Shown piece by piece: positions 8,074-18,845 of a stretch of 64,000 bases of DNA. The stretch comes from Dactylonectria macrodidyma (lineage: Eukaryota; Ascomycota; Sordariomycetes; Hypocreales; Nectriaceae). Under the pieces are notes generated by a model, which was not told the DNA's origin, ran no database searches, and saw only the letters and a list, made by a program, of their open reading frames with translations. A program made the position numbers and the translations under genes. Within the stretch, counting starts at the first letter, position 1. Every line of letters begins with the position of its first letter. The stretch covers positions 930,001 to 994,000 of the forward strand of contig JAGMUV010000027.1 of NCBI GenBank assembly GCA_020744425.1, written 5' to 3'.

Positions 8074-10416
8074 TTATTGAATATAGTTATCAGCGTTCTT
8101 GTCGAGGAGTAGCTGGGCGATCTTCTCGTGACCTCGTGCCATTGCCGCCTGTAATGCGTTTGCGTAGTATCCACCTTGGGCGTTGACGTCCGCATTCTTG
8201 TCGAGGAGTAGCTGGACGATCTTCTCGTGGCCTCCTGCAGATGCCGCCTGTAATGCGTTTCCGTAGTATCCACCTTGTATGTTGACGTCCGCGTCGTTCT
8301 CTATGAGTAGCTGGACGACCGTCTCGTGGCCTCTTGCCGATGCCGCCTGTAATGCGTGTCTGTAGCATCCACCTTGTACGTTGACGTCCGTATCGTTCTC
8401 TATGAGTAGCTGGACGATCTTCTCGTGGCCTTCCAACGATGCCGCCTGTAGAGCGCTTCCGTACTCTCCACCCTGCGCGTTGACGTCCGCATCGTTCTCG
8501 ATGAGTAGTTGAACGGTCTTCTCGTGCCCTCTTGTCGATGCTGCCTGTAGTGCATTTCCGTAGCGCGCACCCCGTTGTAGAGCGCTTTCATAGTGTCCAC
8601 CTTGCGCGTTGGCGTCGGCATTGTTATCGATGAGTAGCTGGACGATTTTCTCGTGGCCACCTGCCGATGCCGCCAGTAATGCGTTTCCGTACTCTCCACC
8701 TTGAGCGTTCACGTCGGCATTCTTGTCGAGGAGTAGCTGGACGACCGTCTCGTTGCCTCCCAATGATGCCGCCTGTAATGCATTTCCGTACCCTCCATCT
8801 TGTGCGTTGACGTCCGCATTCTTGTTAAGAAGTAGCTGGACGATCGTCTCGTGGCCTTCCAACGATGCCGCCTGTAATGCATTTCCGTACTCTCCACCTT
8901 GTGTGTTGACGTCCGCATAGTTCTCTATGAGTAGCTGGACGATCCTCTCGTGGCCTCCTGCAGATGCCGCCTGTAATGCGTTTCCGTACTCTCCACCTTG
9001 TATGTTGGCGTCCGCATCGTTCCCTATGAGTAGCTGGACGATCTTCTCGTGGCCTTCCAACGATGCCGCCTGTAATGCATTTCCGTACTCTCCACCGTGT
9101 GCGTTGACGTCCACATTCTTGTCGAGGAGCAGCTGGACGATCGTCTCGTGGCCTCCTGCAGATGCCGCCTGTAATGCATTTCCGTACCCTCCACCTTGTG
9201 CGTCGGCGTCAGCATTCTTGTCAAGAAGTAGCTGGGCGATCTTCTCGTGGCCTCCTGCAGATGCCGCCTGTAATGCGTTTGCGTAGTATCCACCTTGGGC
9301 GTTGACGTCCGCATCGTTCTCTATGAGTAGCTTGACGATCTTCTCGTGGCCTTCCAACGATGCCGCCAGTAATGCGTCTCCGTACTCTCCATCTTGAGCG
9401 TTCACGTCGGCATTCTTGTCGAGGAGTAGCTGGACGATTGTCTCGTGGCCTCCTGCAGACGCCGCCTGTAGAGCGCTTCCGTACTCCCCACCCTCCGCGT
9501 TGACGTCCGCATTGTTCTTGAGGAGTAGTTGAACGATCGTCTCGTGGCCTCCCAACGATGCCGCCTGTAATGCGCTTCCATAGTGTCCACCTTGCGCGTT
9601 GGCGTCGGCATCGTTCTCTATGAGTAGCTTGACGATCTTCTCGTGGCCTTCCAACGATGCCGCCAGTAATGCGTCTCCGTACTCTCCATCTTGAGCGTTC
9701 ACGTCGGCATTCTTGTCGAGGAGTAGCTGGACGATTGTCTCGTGGCCTCCTGCCGATGCCGCCCGTAGAGCCCTTCCGTAGAGCCCACCATCGGCATCGT
9801 TCTCGAGGAGTAGTTGAACGATCGTCTCGTGGCCTCCTCTAGCTGCCGCCTGTAGAGCGCTTCTGTAGCGAAAGCCCCTTGCGTTGGCGTCCACATTCTT
9901 GTCGAGGAGTAGTTGAACGATCTTCTCATAGCCTTCTGCCGACGCCGCCTGTAGAGCGCTTCCGTACTCTCCACCCCTGGCGTTGGCGTCCACATTCTTG
10001 TCGAGGAGTAGCTGGACAATCTTCTCATGGCCTTCTGCAGATGCCGCCTGTAGAGCGCTTCCGTACTTTCCACCTTGTGCGTTGACGTCGGCATTGTTCT
10101 CGATGAGGAGTTGAACGATCTTCTCGTGGCCTCCTGCAGATGCCACCTGTAGAGCCTCTACTAAGAGTAGTTGGGACGCATCTTGAACATCAGCACCCCA
10201 TCTTAACGCCTTTCGAACCGTCTCCTCTCGCCCTTGTCTTGCTGCCCAAATTAACGCCGAGCTCCCACACCATCTTGCGTTGTGATGATAGATATGCCCC
10301 GTTAGGAGATTATGGAGATGGCGATTTGCTCGGCTAAAGGCGCTGATGGATCTCTCCGAGTCTAGGTTCTCCGAAATAGACTCGAGCAATTCAACTGGCA
10401 AATCAGGCAGCAGCAT
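8074..10416 (-). CDS. F-box and ankyrin-repeat protein, 780 aa
   Basis: Intronless frame from ATG 10416. Residues 1-45 (LPDLPVELLESISENLDSER) look like an F-box, which in SCF ubiquitin ligases contacts Skp1. About 22 ankyrin repeats follow from residue 50 to the end. They share the core ALQAASAGGHEKIVQLLL with DKNADVNAQ and are nearly identical at DNA level (99-bp units). Repeat 5 is 4 residues short. One late repeat carries a 10-residue insertion (GGHYESALQR). Repeats 6-8 and 9-11 are a duplicated three-repeat block. An adaptor that brings a target to ubiquitin ligation is the family-based guess; the target is unknown. Near-identical repeats suggest recent expansion. The gene is intact. Confidence 0.85.
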   Translation of the reverse strand: MLLPDLPVELLESISENLDSERSISAFSRANRHLHNLLTGHIYHHNARWCGSSALIWAARQGREETVRKALRWGADVQDASQLLLVEALQVASAGGHEKIVQLLIENNADVNAQGGKYGSALQAASAEGHEKIVQLLLDKNVDANARGGEYGSALQAASAEGYEKIVQLLLDKNVDANARGFRYRSALQAAARGGHETIVQLLLENDADGGLYGRALRAASAGGHETIVQLLLDKNADVNAQDGEYGDALLAASLEGHEKIVKLLIENDADANAQGGHYGSALQAASLGGHETIVQLLLKNNADVNAEGGEYGSALQAASAGGHETIVQLLLDKNADVNAQDGEYGDALLAASLEGHEKIVKLLIENDADVNAQGGYYANALQAASAGGHEKIAQLLLDKNADADAQGGGYGNALQAASAGGHETIVQLLLDKNVDVNAHGGEYGNALQAASLEGHEKIVQLLIGNDADANIQGGEYGNALQAASAGGHERIVQLLIENYADVNTQGGEYGNALQAASLEGHETIVQLLLNKNADVNAQDGGYGNALQAASLGGNETVVQLLLDKNADVNAQGGEYGNALLAASAGGHEKIVQLLIDNNADANAQGGHYESALQRGARYGNALQAASTRGHEKTVQLLIENDADVNAQGGEYGSALQAASLEGHEKIVQLLIENDTDVNVQGGCYRHALQAASARGHETVVQLLIENDADVNIQGGYYGNALQAASAGGHEKIVQLLLDKNADVNAQGGYYANALQAAMARGHEKIAQLLLDKNADNYIQ
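8090..10175. repeat. 99-bp tandem repeats encoding ankyrin units
   Basis: Roughly 20 units of 99 bp, recognisable by recurring CTCGTGGCCTCCTGCAGATG-like blocks on the + strand. High identity makes copy number likely to vary by unequal crossing-over or replication slippage. Confidence 0.85.
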
Positions 10417-12801
10417 TATCTCGACTCATTAACTTTGCGATGGACTGCAGTACAACTTGAGGGTGAAGCGAAGCCGGATGTTAGGGGTATACAAGACTTG
10501 GGCACTCATGACAATCTCGAAGACACCGATTACTGGGTTTTATAGGCTAGAGCCTGATATTAGGCACGCTATACACGACACACACAGGCCTGTGCTTTTG
10601 GCACTTTGTCCCTAAATCCTGGGACCAACGGCGTTTCATATTACTCATTACGTGTTGTAAAATCAGTGTTTCTTAAATTCGTGAGGCCATTTGTCACACA
10701 CAGTGGGCAGAAATTGGCCCAATTAGTGATGGTCACTTAACTTAATATCGGAGGGGGTCACCTTTGGACAAGGGTGAATAACGTTATTGCGCTTCAATTG
10801 GCTCATGCTGGTGGAATCTGATATGTGTGTGAGGCCAAGACGTGATTTGAATAAATTCAAGGTACAGTACCTTGAGTTTGTACCTGCACATTCCCCTATT
10901 TGCAGGCAGCTCCTTGGTTCGTTACATTGTCAGACCCATTGTCCGTTGCTGGAAGCGCAGTTGGAATCATATCGCTCAGCATCACGGTCACTCAGGGGTT
11001 GTTTGACTTTACACGGCAGAAGAAATGAGGATAAACTGGCGAAGCCACACGTTCAGCTTCTCGGCTCTGTTTCAGCCACCACTCCCTTAGAAAACCTTAC
11101 AGGTTGGTAGCGCCAAAAACTTGCGCGCGCTATACCGTCTGTGGCTAATGGCGCTCTGAGGTGAGACAAGAGGGCTGGTCACAGGGCGCTGCTGCCTAGT
11201 TAGCCTCCGCCCCTCTCGTTCCCGCCTTGAGGTACCTGTATCACAACAAACAAATGATGTCTTGCAATTTCAGCTCAGCAATGCAAGCCTCTTTCCATCA
11301 GTACCTTAGCGAGCCCCAGAATTTTCGCCACAAGCAAAGACCTTCAGCTGATCAGTTGCATCATGGCCAACCAAACATCTTGCTGAAAGATTGAATCATT
11401 GAGGCCTCTCTCTCCATCAGGTGCTTGCAAGAGACTCCATTGTTGGAACATCGCGGCCAAGATACATACAAGCAGCAGATGGGATGCGGCAGGTGGTATG
11501 TGCGCCCACCTGGAAGCGATAAGGGGACTGCCTTATCGGCCTATGGGGCACAGATCCATATCTCCCCACTGCGCACCTGCTGGCTAGTTAGATGATACAA
11601 CAACACAAGATCCATCAATACGAAGCCTAAATACAGCACTATTTCGGCTTCAACCAGTGGTTCGAACCCTACCCTTGTGAAACCTACATCCATACACAGG
11701 CGTGATCCGTAACCCTACCACGAAATACATGCATCTTGTCGGGCGCCGTCGTCCTGCGGGATCCACTCACTGGCTTTTTCAGCCTCCGCTTAGAAACTAG
11801 AAACAAGGGATGGCCCTGTCCAAGCCCATCTGTCTTGCCTGTGATCCCAATCTTGGCTGACCCAGACCTTTAGTTACTCCATCCAGATGAAGGACAGGTG
11901 GCGAAGCAGCGCCAGCTTCGAGCGGTTGTAAAAATACTGTTAAAGTACACCGAGCTAGTGGTGACATGCATGCTTCTGCCCCATCCATACCATCTTTATC
12001 AAACCCTTTGGGGTGTATGGAGTAAGACCATTTTGATTGCTGCTTCTTATCTTGTGGTACCTCGCATGCACTCGCTTGCTTTGCTGTGCTCGCAGCCGTC
12101 TCAGCACTCCAAGCCTCAAGCATTGACTGTTTGAGGCGATTAACTTGATATCAACACCAAACCCCCTCGCCTCTCCTATCGCCTATTTGTATTTCCTCAT
12201 TTGACCAGAGTATTTGCATTCTTTGCGCAGTCTCTCCATATCAGCTCTTCCTTCCTCGTCGATCTCTTTACCATTGATGTCCATCCCTGCCTCATAGCCT
12301 GTGAATTAAACAGAGCAAAAGTATTAGTACCGCAGCACGATCAACTCAACCGGAAAGCAACTCGACAACAGCTACGCATCTTCAGTCACCTGTCACGCAC
12401 TGCCATCCTCGTACAACCGGAATTGACCATCGGATCCGGAACTCCTTCGCCATCTCCTGTCGTCCAACCCTTCCTCGCCATCACCGCCACTGTAGGTAAA
12501 CGGGAGTGACAGCGCTCTATCTCCACTTCGAGCTCGGCGTCGTACGGCCTCGAAATGCTTCTCGTAACAGGCACATAACCTACATGACCAAGGGCGTACG
12601 CGACAAGGCGAACCAGTTTCCACGTCAGTTATCTCCTACTAACACCCACTTCCTCGCTGCTCCCGCCACATATCAGCTCCCAACACAAACAGTACCCGCT
12701 ATTCAAGTTCAACCTCTACCTCAAAGTCAGACGCTACCTCAGGCTTCTCAACAAGCAGTACTGGTTGATAAGGCCTAGAGTGATATTGATTGATTAGCTT
12801 A
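10417..12801. other. Long gene-poor stretch
   Basis: No gene I can support. The longest open frames (for example 12506-12778, with a Gln/Pro-rich tail) have no recognisable domain. CAGTGGGCAGAAATTGG near 10700 resembles a transposon end, but no partner was found. Confidence 0.4.
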
Positions 12802-13080
12802 TCAGCAAATGCCAAGACATGATGTAGGGGTGATTTCAGCGTGAATGCATTCGCCGCTCCTATACTGAATCCTCAGTCTAATTGGCATCCGCTCGTGATA
12901 CACGCACTTTCGAATAAGGTCGTTGTTCCAGCTCCCAAGGCACTCTGTCATCTCGATTGTCTCTGCCCCGAGGCGTGCACGATCATACGAAACAGTACGA
13001 CGAGCACCTGAAAAGACACGTTCGGCCTTGTCCGACATAGGATAGGAAAATCCTGCTGGGACAGGGCGGCCATTAACGCG
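12802..13080 (-). pseudogene. hAT transposase C-terminal fragment
   Basis: Minus strand reads MSDKAERVFSGARRTVSYDR followed by LGAETIEMTECLGSW. This is the hAT dimerisation motif (normally SAEAERVFSGARR). Only the C-terminal piece remains, and the sequence just upstream (GRPVPAGFSYP) is scrambled. Confidence 0.7.
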
Positions 13081-13904
13081 CTTATGCCGAAAAAAATAGT
13101 TACATCCCAGATGATAAGACGCTAGAGCCCCCCCGCCTTGCCGTTAATGCTTCATCCTCCTTCGACTTCATCAGAGATCGGGCCATTAACCACAGGTAGT
13201 AAGTCCCTCATAAGCATCTATTATAGCAATTAAGCAAAATTAATTAACCACGGCAGCAACAGCTGACTCGTCTCAAAGGTCTTATATAAAAAAGAAATGC
13301 CGTACTGTAACGCCAAGCGATATGATCCCAACTACGCTTCCAGCAACGGACAATGGGTCTGACATTGTGGTGCTCAAGAGAACAGTTTGACGAGTATCGA
13401 CTGCGCAAGGAGGAATGAAGAGCATGGCCAGCCAGGGCTGAGACTTTGCTAGCCTTTCATATCAGACCGACGTGGCGGCATGTCCGATGTTAGGCAAATA
13501 ACGCAGGCAGGCAGCCTGAAAAAAAGGTGTTATCATTGCACGGGCGAAGCGTGGCAAGCCGGCAAACGCCCGCGTCTGGTGGGATTTCCTAATTTTCACA
13601 TACATAACGAATTCACGCTGGTCCAATGGGCTCATCGGGACAAATGACTTGGAACGTGGCGCCGCTAGGAAGTAATTCCGCTCAAGAATCACGAAACTGC
13701 AGAAACGCTTACCCAATGTGATTAGAAGCTGAACCACTGCTCAGCACTAGCACATCTAGCTTCACTCACTAGTCACTTTGTGCATCCCGCGCCACAGTCG
13801 CCCGGTCAATATGGTGCGACCTCGCCCTGTCGCAACCCAGTGACTACTCAAATGGCCAAGTCATATACCAGGATGCAATAATCAGTGTCTCATCCACTCC
13901 ATCC
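13081..13904. other. Non-coding stretch
   Basis: No coding signal seen. It lies between two decayed hAT fragments and is probably eroded transposon sequence. Confidence 0.3.
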
Positions 13905-14158
13905 ACATGGGCTGGTTTATGCTTGATAAGTACTACTTTAAGACTGATGAGACGCCTGTGTACTCCGCGACATTACTTCTCCACCTATCAAAGCGACTGA
14001 AATACTCCCGCCAGAACTGGCACGACGATTGGCATCATAGTGCGATCAATAAGGCCAGGCAGGTCTGGAGTCTAAAGATCTTCCCGTTGCTAGTGCTCCA
14101 GAGGAGGCCCCGGAGATCCAGATGATATCATCGCGATGGCTTCAACGTTGACCACCGG
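13905..14158 (+). pseudogene. hAT transposase internal fragment
   Basis: Reads GWFMLDKYYFKTDETPVYSA, then LLLHLSKRLKYSRQNWHDDW. This is the hAT block normally written LDKYY..TD.SP.Y.AA..LHP..K..Y....W. A frame change follows SLKIFPLL. The left end of the complete hAT element at 14159 directly follows, so a younger hAT landed in or beside an older one. Confidence 0.75.
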
Positions 14159-16979
14159 CAGTGTTGCTAATGATATAAACAATACGTACCGGTATATTGG
14201 CAATATGGCCCCCCTCGCAAAAACCTCGTATTGTCAAGAGGCTATATTGTATTACCCAATATGAACAGCGCCCATATTGTATTGTATTGCCAAGGACCCA
14301 ATATATTGGCAGTGTGACAATACATCCAATATATTCCACGTGACCTCATCATTCAACTGCCTCAGCGAAAATCTCGTCACCTTGAAAATCTCGTATCCCA
14401 AACCATGACTTCAGGCACTCCAATGCTTCAATTACATCACTCCCAAGTCGGTTTCGACGGTCTGTAATCGTTATCTTTGTCCCAGAGAAGAGTCGTTCAG
14501 GCTCCGCAGACATTGCAGGAATTGATAATATATCCACGGCCATCTTGCTCAGGCTCGGGTAGTTTTTCTGCTGCGTCTCCTCTAGCCACCATGCAAGGGC
14601 GCTCGTAAAACCATAAACCCGTTCAGACTTGCAATAACGCTCGTATTCGTCCGTGATGCGTGACGGCTGCAGGTGCTTGTTCCGCCAATTCAAGAACTCG
14701 TTCGTAGTCGCCGATGGGACCTCGCAGAGTGGAAGAGGTGATTCCACAGGTCTATATTCATTCCACAGCGTCTCAAGCAACTTCTTCGACGACTCAACCC
14801 ACTCCTTTTTCCAGTTCGCCTGGATGTAGTGCCATTTATGCGAAGGGTGGAGCGCGATTGCTGCAACGTAGGCAGGTGATTCATCAGTAAGGCGATAATA
14901 CTTGTCCAGCTTCGCCCAGCCCGAGTTATACATCGGTGCCATCACCGGATCGTCGACATTTGCCTCCTTGCCGGCTTCGAATTGTGCCAATACGAAGTCC
15001 ATAGCCAGGAGGACATTGTCGAGTGTTGCAAACGATGACTCGAGAGCCTTAGTCGTCATCTTCAGCTTCTCTAAGAAGAACTTGATCTTCTCCAAGATGG
15101 TCCAGTCCTCTGAAGAGAGCTCGTCTCCAGCGCAATCTGCATCCATCCATTTGTTGAAATAGCCGTCAATTGCGTCTCTAAGATTCAAGGCCGCTCTCAA
15201 CATGGTATACCACGAGCTCCACCTTGTGTCGTTGTCTCGCGCAAGCTTACGGCTATGGCTGATAGCAAGAAACTTTTGGGTGCGCTGAACATTCCGTTGG
15301 ATGTAAACGACGAAGTTGTGGAGCTTGCCAAGAGGTCCCTTCTTCCGCCACGCTTCAATATGCTTTAGTGTCACATTATACACACCTGGATCGTCGCGTT
15401 CGAGCTTCTCATTGTCGGTAACAAAGAGGAAGGCTTTAGTGGCGAGATTGATGATATGACCTTGGCAGCGGAGTCGGTGAACTTTGGGATCGTATCGGAT
15501 GCCATATCGGCGAAGGAGGCCTGTGGGATCTTAGAACCAGTCAGTAGAAACGGTGAGTTGTACTGACCAAGCGAAAGGGATCTCATCATTGTGTCGTTAT
15601 TGCCAGCATTGTCCATCACGAAATATCCGAGTTTTGAAGCAAAGCCCCATTCGCCAACCACTTCCAAAATGGCCGCAGCGAGGTGAGAACCGTCGTGCTC
15701 ACTGTCGATGTCTTTCAACGCCAAAACATGGTGTTCCAGCTGGCCGTCTTCCGTGACATAGTGGCCGGCTACGCCCAAGATGGCCAAAGAGTTAGGAGAA
15801 GTCCAAAGGTCGCAGCTGATATGAATCCTTGACTTCGCCGACTGTATGCGCTGCTTGACCTTCTCCTTCTGATCTTCATACTGCCGCATAATCCATTTCC
15901 TAATGGCCTCGTGCGTATCTGGAAGCCAAGTATCGATATCGTCATTGATGTAGGCCAAGAGTGCCCGGAACTCTGGGCATTCCACAAGCCGAAATGGGAG
16001 AGAGCAGGCCGTAATAAACCTCACGTACAACACTTCGAGCTGGTCAGGGTCGATCGAATCTCCGGATTGATCGTTGAGCCGACGGCGTTTGCGGGGATTT
16101 TCTTCTGCTGCAGCGCGAGCTTGTTCGAGAATCGTTCGTATCGTTGTCACTTTAGCTGTTCGCAGGGCTCCTTTTGGTAGACCGTGGCCGTCAGGAGGAG
16201 GGTCCATAGGATGTTTTGCAGGAGGCGCAGTACCCCCAGAACAGGCATATGCTCTGTCACAATGTTTACAACGCCACTCTTCTTTTCCGGTCCGCGGATT
16301 GTAGTATCTCGTCTCCATCTCCTCGTCTGGCATATGAGAGAAGACCCATGACGTTCTGGGCTTGGTGGAGGAGGTTGTGGAGGCTGTGCGAAGTCGAGAT
16401 GACTGGCATTTAGGCGTTTGGCTCTGGTCTAGGTCATTCAACTGCCGGCTGGAAAACTCCGAAACGTCGACTGAGATTGACGACTCTCTTCGTTGCGACC
16501 ATTGGTCAAAAGGGAAGCGTTGTTGAGGCATCGGCGGTAGGGTTAGTCAGTAGGCTCGACAGTGATAAAGAAAATGGGCAGCGGTGGCGATGGCAAATAT
16601 TGACAGGCAACCACCGGGATGCCCAGCCCAACGTGGTCCGTACCGGCTATGCCTTCCCTGGCGCGTGGAAGAAACGCTTGGTCGCGTGTTAGGAATGACT
16701 GTTAACAAAGACGTGTGTCGAAGTGAATGCCAGCCAATAAAAAGCCAAGTATCCCTGTGGCTGGTATAGGGTAAGGCCTGTCTGGCTACCGTCAAGAGGC
16801 GAATTCGCCCCAGGATTGACAACCCAATATAAATAATATATTGCCAATATGGGACATCCTCATATTATATTGTCACAATATCAAAATCTTCATATTATAT
16901 TGTTACAATATAAGAAAGTCCATATCATATGGGGTATATTGCAATATATTACTTTATTGCCATACTATTAGCAACACTG
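14159..16979 (-). mobile_element. Complete hAT element, second family (2.8 kb)
   Basis: Bounded by 13-bp inverted repeats CAGTGTTGCTAAT (14159-14171) and its complement (16967-16979). Both subterminal regions (14172-14340 and about 16810-16966) are packed with AATATATTGG/CCAATATA-type motifs in both orientations, probably transposase-binding clusters. The flanking octamers (ACCACCGG and GTCCATCC) do not match, so no clean 8-bp target duplication is visible. It carries one minus-strand transposase gene. Confidence 0.8.
14349..16531 (-). CDS. BED-finger hAT transposase, 711 aa
   Basis: Exon 1 (16531-15568) and exon 2 (15520-14349) are joined by a 47-bp intron (GTCAGT..CCACAG, CTGAC branch site). 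Lengths sum to a clean 711-aa frame. Unspliced, exon 1 runs into a false extension (TGSKIPQASFADM). A BED-like zinc finger (WRCKHCDRAYACSGGT) lies near residues 88-105. The RNase-H-like core includes HISCDLWTSPNSLAILGV and LGYFVMDNAGNNDTMM, each with an expected catalytic Asp. The C-terminus has the dimerisation motif MSAEPERLFSGTK. No internal stop remains, so it is potentially active. It differs clearly from the hAT family at 1-2195 and 54084-57438. Confidence 0.88.
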
Positions 16980-17142
16980 GTCCATCCTCACCTGGCAGAC
17001 CTGCCACGAAAGAGCCGACGGAGATGCTGGCCTATCGCCTCCCAACGAGAGATCCGGAACCCAGCCTACATCGCCAGAGAAGCTACGGCAACTTCATACA
17101 GCTAGGAGTTTATTCGGAGAGCCAATTAGCCAGCCCCAGGCG

Positions 17143-17523
17143 GTGCTGGGGACGCCAATCCCACCAACCCAACAAAGCTTGCGCAACTTCCGGACTCTTG
17201 CTCCCTCACCGACCGTACAGCCAACGACCGATCAAATCGCGTCAAATTTTGATCCATCTACTGCCCCAAGCAGCACAACTGATGCTGAGTACTCTTACTT
17301 GGCTTCTAGGTTCCATAAGGGTGGGAAAGACTCACAAGATGATGCCTCCGAGGCTGAGACGAAGGCAAGGCAGGTGGCTATACAGCGCGACCATCGTTCA
17401 CGGCGCCGTGCGGGGGAGGCTGTCTCCCTGACTCCCTCGATATCTCAACTGGGCGTCTCTGCAGTACCTGATGAGCCTGGAGAAGGTATCCCTGGCCGTG
17501 ATCGTCGTCGTTGTGCAGGCTAA
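17143..17523 (+). CDS. Hypothetical ORF between hAT and Helitron sequence
   Basis: The frame is open well upstream of 17143 (toward about 17030) and ends at 17523. It is rich in Thr/Pro/Ser, then charged (SRFHKGGKDSQDDASEAETK). No domain is recognised. It sits immediately before a Helitron helicase fragment and after a hAT end, so it is probably leftover transposon coding sequence. Confidence 0.25.
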   Translation: MLGTPIPPTQQSLRNFRTLAPSPTVQPTTDQIASNFDPSTAPSSTTDAEYSYLASRFHKGGKDSQDDASEAETKARQVAIQRDHRSRRRAGEAVSLTPSISQLGVSAVPDEPGEGIPGRDRRRCAG

Positions 17524-17533
17524 CCACTGGATT

Positions 17534-18224
17534 AGCCGATCGCCTCGGCCGGCCAGTCGTCCAGATCAAGGTTAAGAACGTCGGCCCCGGTGCGGCTGCT
17601 GCCCCCGATGATAAGGCGGGCAACCTTGCGAAGCAGATTCTCATATGCATTGGCGCCCGTCTGATGCTGACATCCAACCTTTGGCAGCCAGTTGGCCTCT
17701 GCAACGGCGCTCGCGGTACTGTTTACGACATCGGCTGGGCGCCCGGGGCTGACCCCATCCAAGACCCTCCCTGTGTTATCATGATGGAGTTTGACAAATA
17801 CAACGGACCGGTGTTCCTGACCACCCCCGATAGCAAGAAGATTGTCCCGGTTCTCTCAGTTGAGAGGGACTTCCTCATCGGAGCCACTCTCTGCGCTCGC
17901 ACGCAGTTTCCCCTGATCGTATGCTACGCCATTACCGTGCACAAGTCACAAAGCATCACAGAAGATATGATCGTTACGGATCTCTCCTGCCAGGACTTTC
18001 AGACTGGTTTAAGCTACGTGGCTGTCTCTCGCGTGAAAACGCTCGAGGGCCTGATGTTGGATGCACCATTTGATCGTAATCACCTGGTCTACAGGTCTCC
18101 CCCGGATGGCATGAAGATGAAGATGAGGGATCAGGAGCTTAGGAAACGACAGGTGCTTACACGGAATCCGTACATGTCACATAATACCAAGAATTGCCAT
18201 GGCAATAGATCAGTACGTAGATAA
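17534..18224 (+). pseudogene. C-terminal fragment of a Helitron Rep-helicase
   Basis: Reads ARLMLTSNLWQPVGLCNGAR, GTVYDIGW, CARTQFPLIVCYAITVHKSQ and GLSYVAVSRVKTLEGL. These are PIF1-family motifs V-VI as found in Helitron helicases. It aligns with the C-terminus of the Helitron at 62173-63875, including the tail DGMKMKMRDQELRKRQ, which here is fused in frame without an intron. Walker A/B and the Rep domain are missing, so it is a 5'-truncated remnant. Confidence 0.8.
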
Positions 18225-18845
18225 TGCAGTAGTAGTAATAGCTTCCGGCCCGCGGATACACAGCCTTCGGCTGAGGCTACCCCATGCGCCCCATCGCCGC
18301 TCCAATGTGCATGGGGTGACGTAGTATTTTAGCGAAACGGCATTCCTTGCAGAGAATGGCGGGCTCGGGCTGATTATAGTAGACCAAGCCTATTAAGTTT
18401 CCGGGTCTGACTCTGCGACAGTATGACTGTACGTTCTGCAGAAGATGTAAATTCAGACATGCTCAAGTTATAATGATATGAAGGGTGTTATTGTGAAGAC
18501 GAGATATTGTTTGTTTGATCTAGATAGATAAAGGGAGAAGGGGAAGAAGGAGATGGCCTTCAAATGAGCCCTACAAGGATGGCACAGGCCTCTCAAAGCG
18601 AAGTGCGGCGCGTTTCGCGTTCCAGCTAAACGCGTCAGAATTGGAAGTGCGGCGCATTTCTAAGAGCAAATCGGGGGTAGAGATGTAAGGATGGTGATTG
18701 GCTCAAAAAGAGAAGTGCGGCGCACTTCCATCGCGCATTACTGAGTAGTATCGCTAAGGTAGAGTTCATTTGATTTATCGATTACTGATAGGCCCTATAG
18801 GGACTTCCCTCCGGGCGAAATAAAATCCATCCAACCGTATCTGGC
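18225..18845. other. Helitron-flank region with short repeats
   Basis: No gene. An 8-bp stem CCCCATGC/GCATGGGG (18280-18287 and 18309-18316) could be the 3' hairpin of the Helitron fragment, although a clean CTRR end is not seen. Three copies of GAAGTGCGGCGC follow at 18600, 18644 and 18712. Confidence 0.4.
18600..18728. repeat. Three GAAGTGCGGCGC repeats
   Basis: Copies are at 18600-18616, 18644-18660 and 18712-18728. The third completes a 17-bp palindrome, GAAGTGCGGCGCACTTC. They lie just 3' of the RTA1-like gene. Origin and role are unknown. Confidence 0.5.

Noticed and set aside
8400..10094. Antisense and off-frame ORFs within the ankyrin gene
   Set aside because: They are repeated shadows of the ankyrin codons, with biased composition and no domain.
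8090..10175. Regular 99-bp repeats that could be mistaken for a CRISPR or satellite array
   Set aside because: The units are in-frame ankyrin codons within one open gene, and there are no spacers.
11655..11672. GGTTCGAACCC, a tRNA T-loop-like sequence
   Set aside because: No matching acceptor stem, anticodon arm or D-loop could be formed around it.
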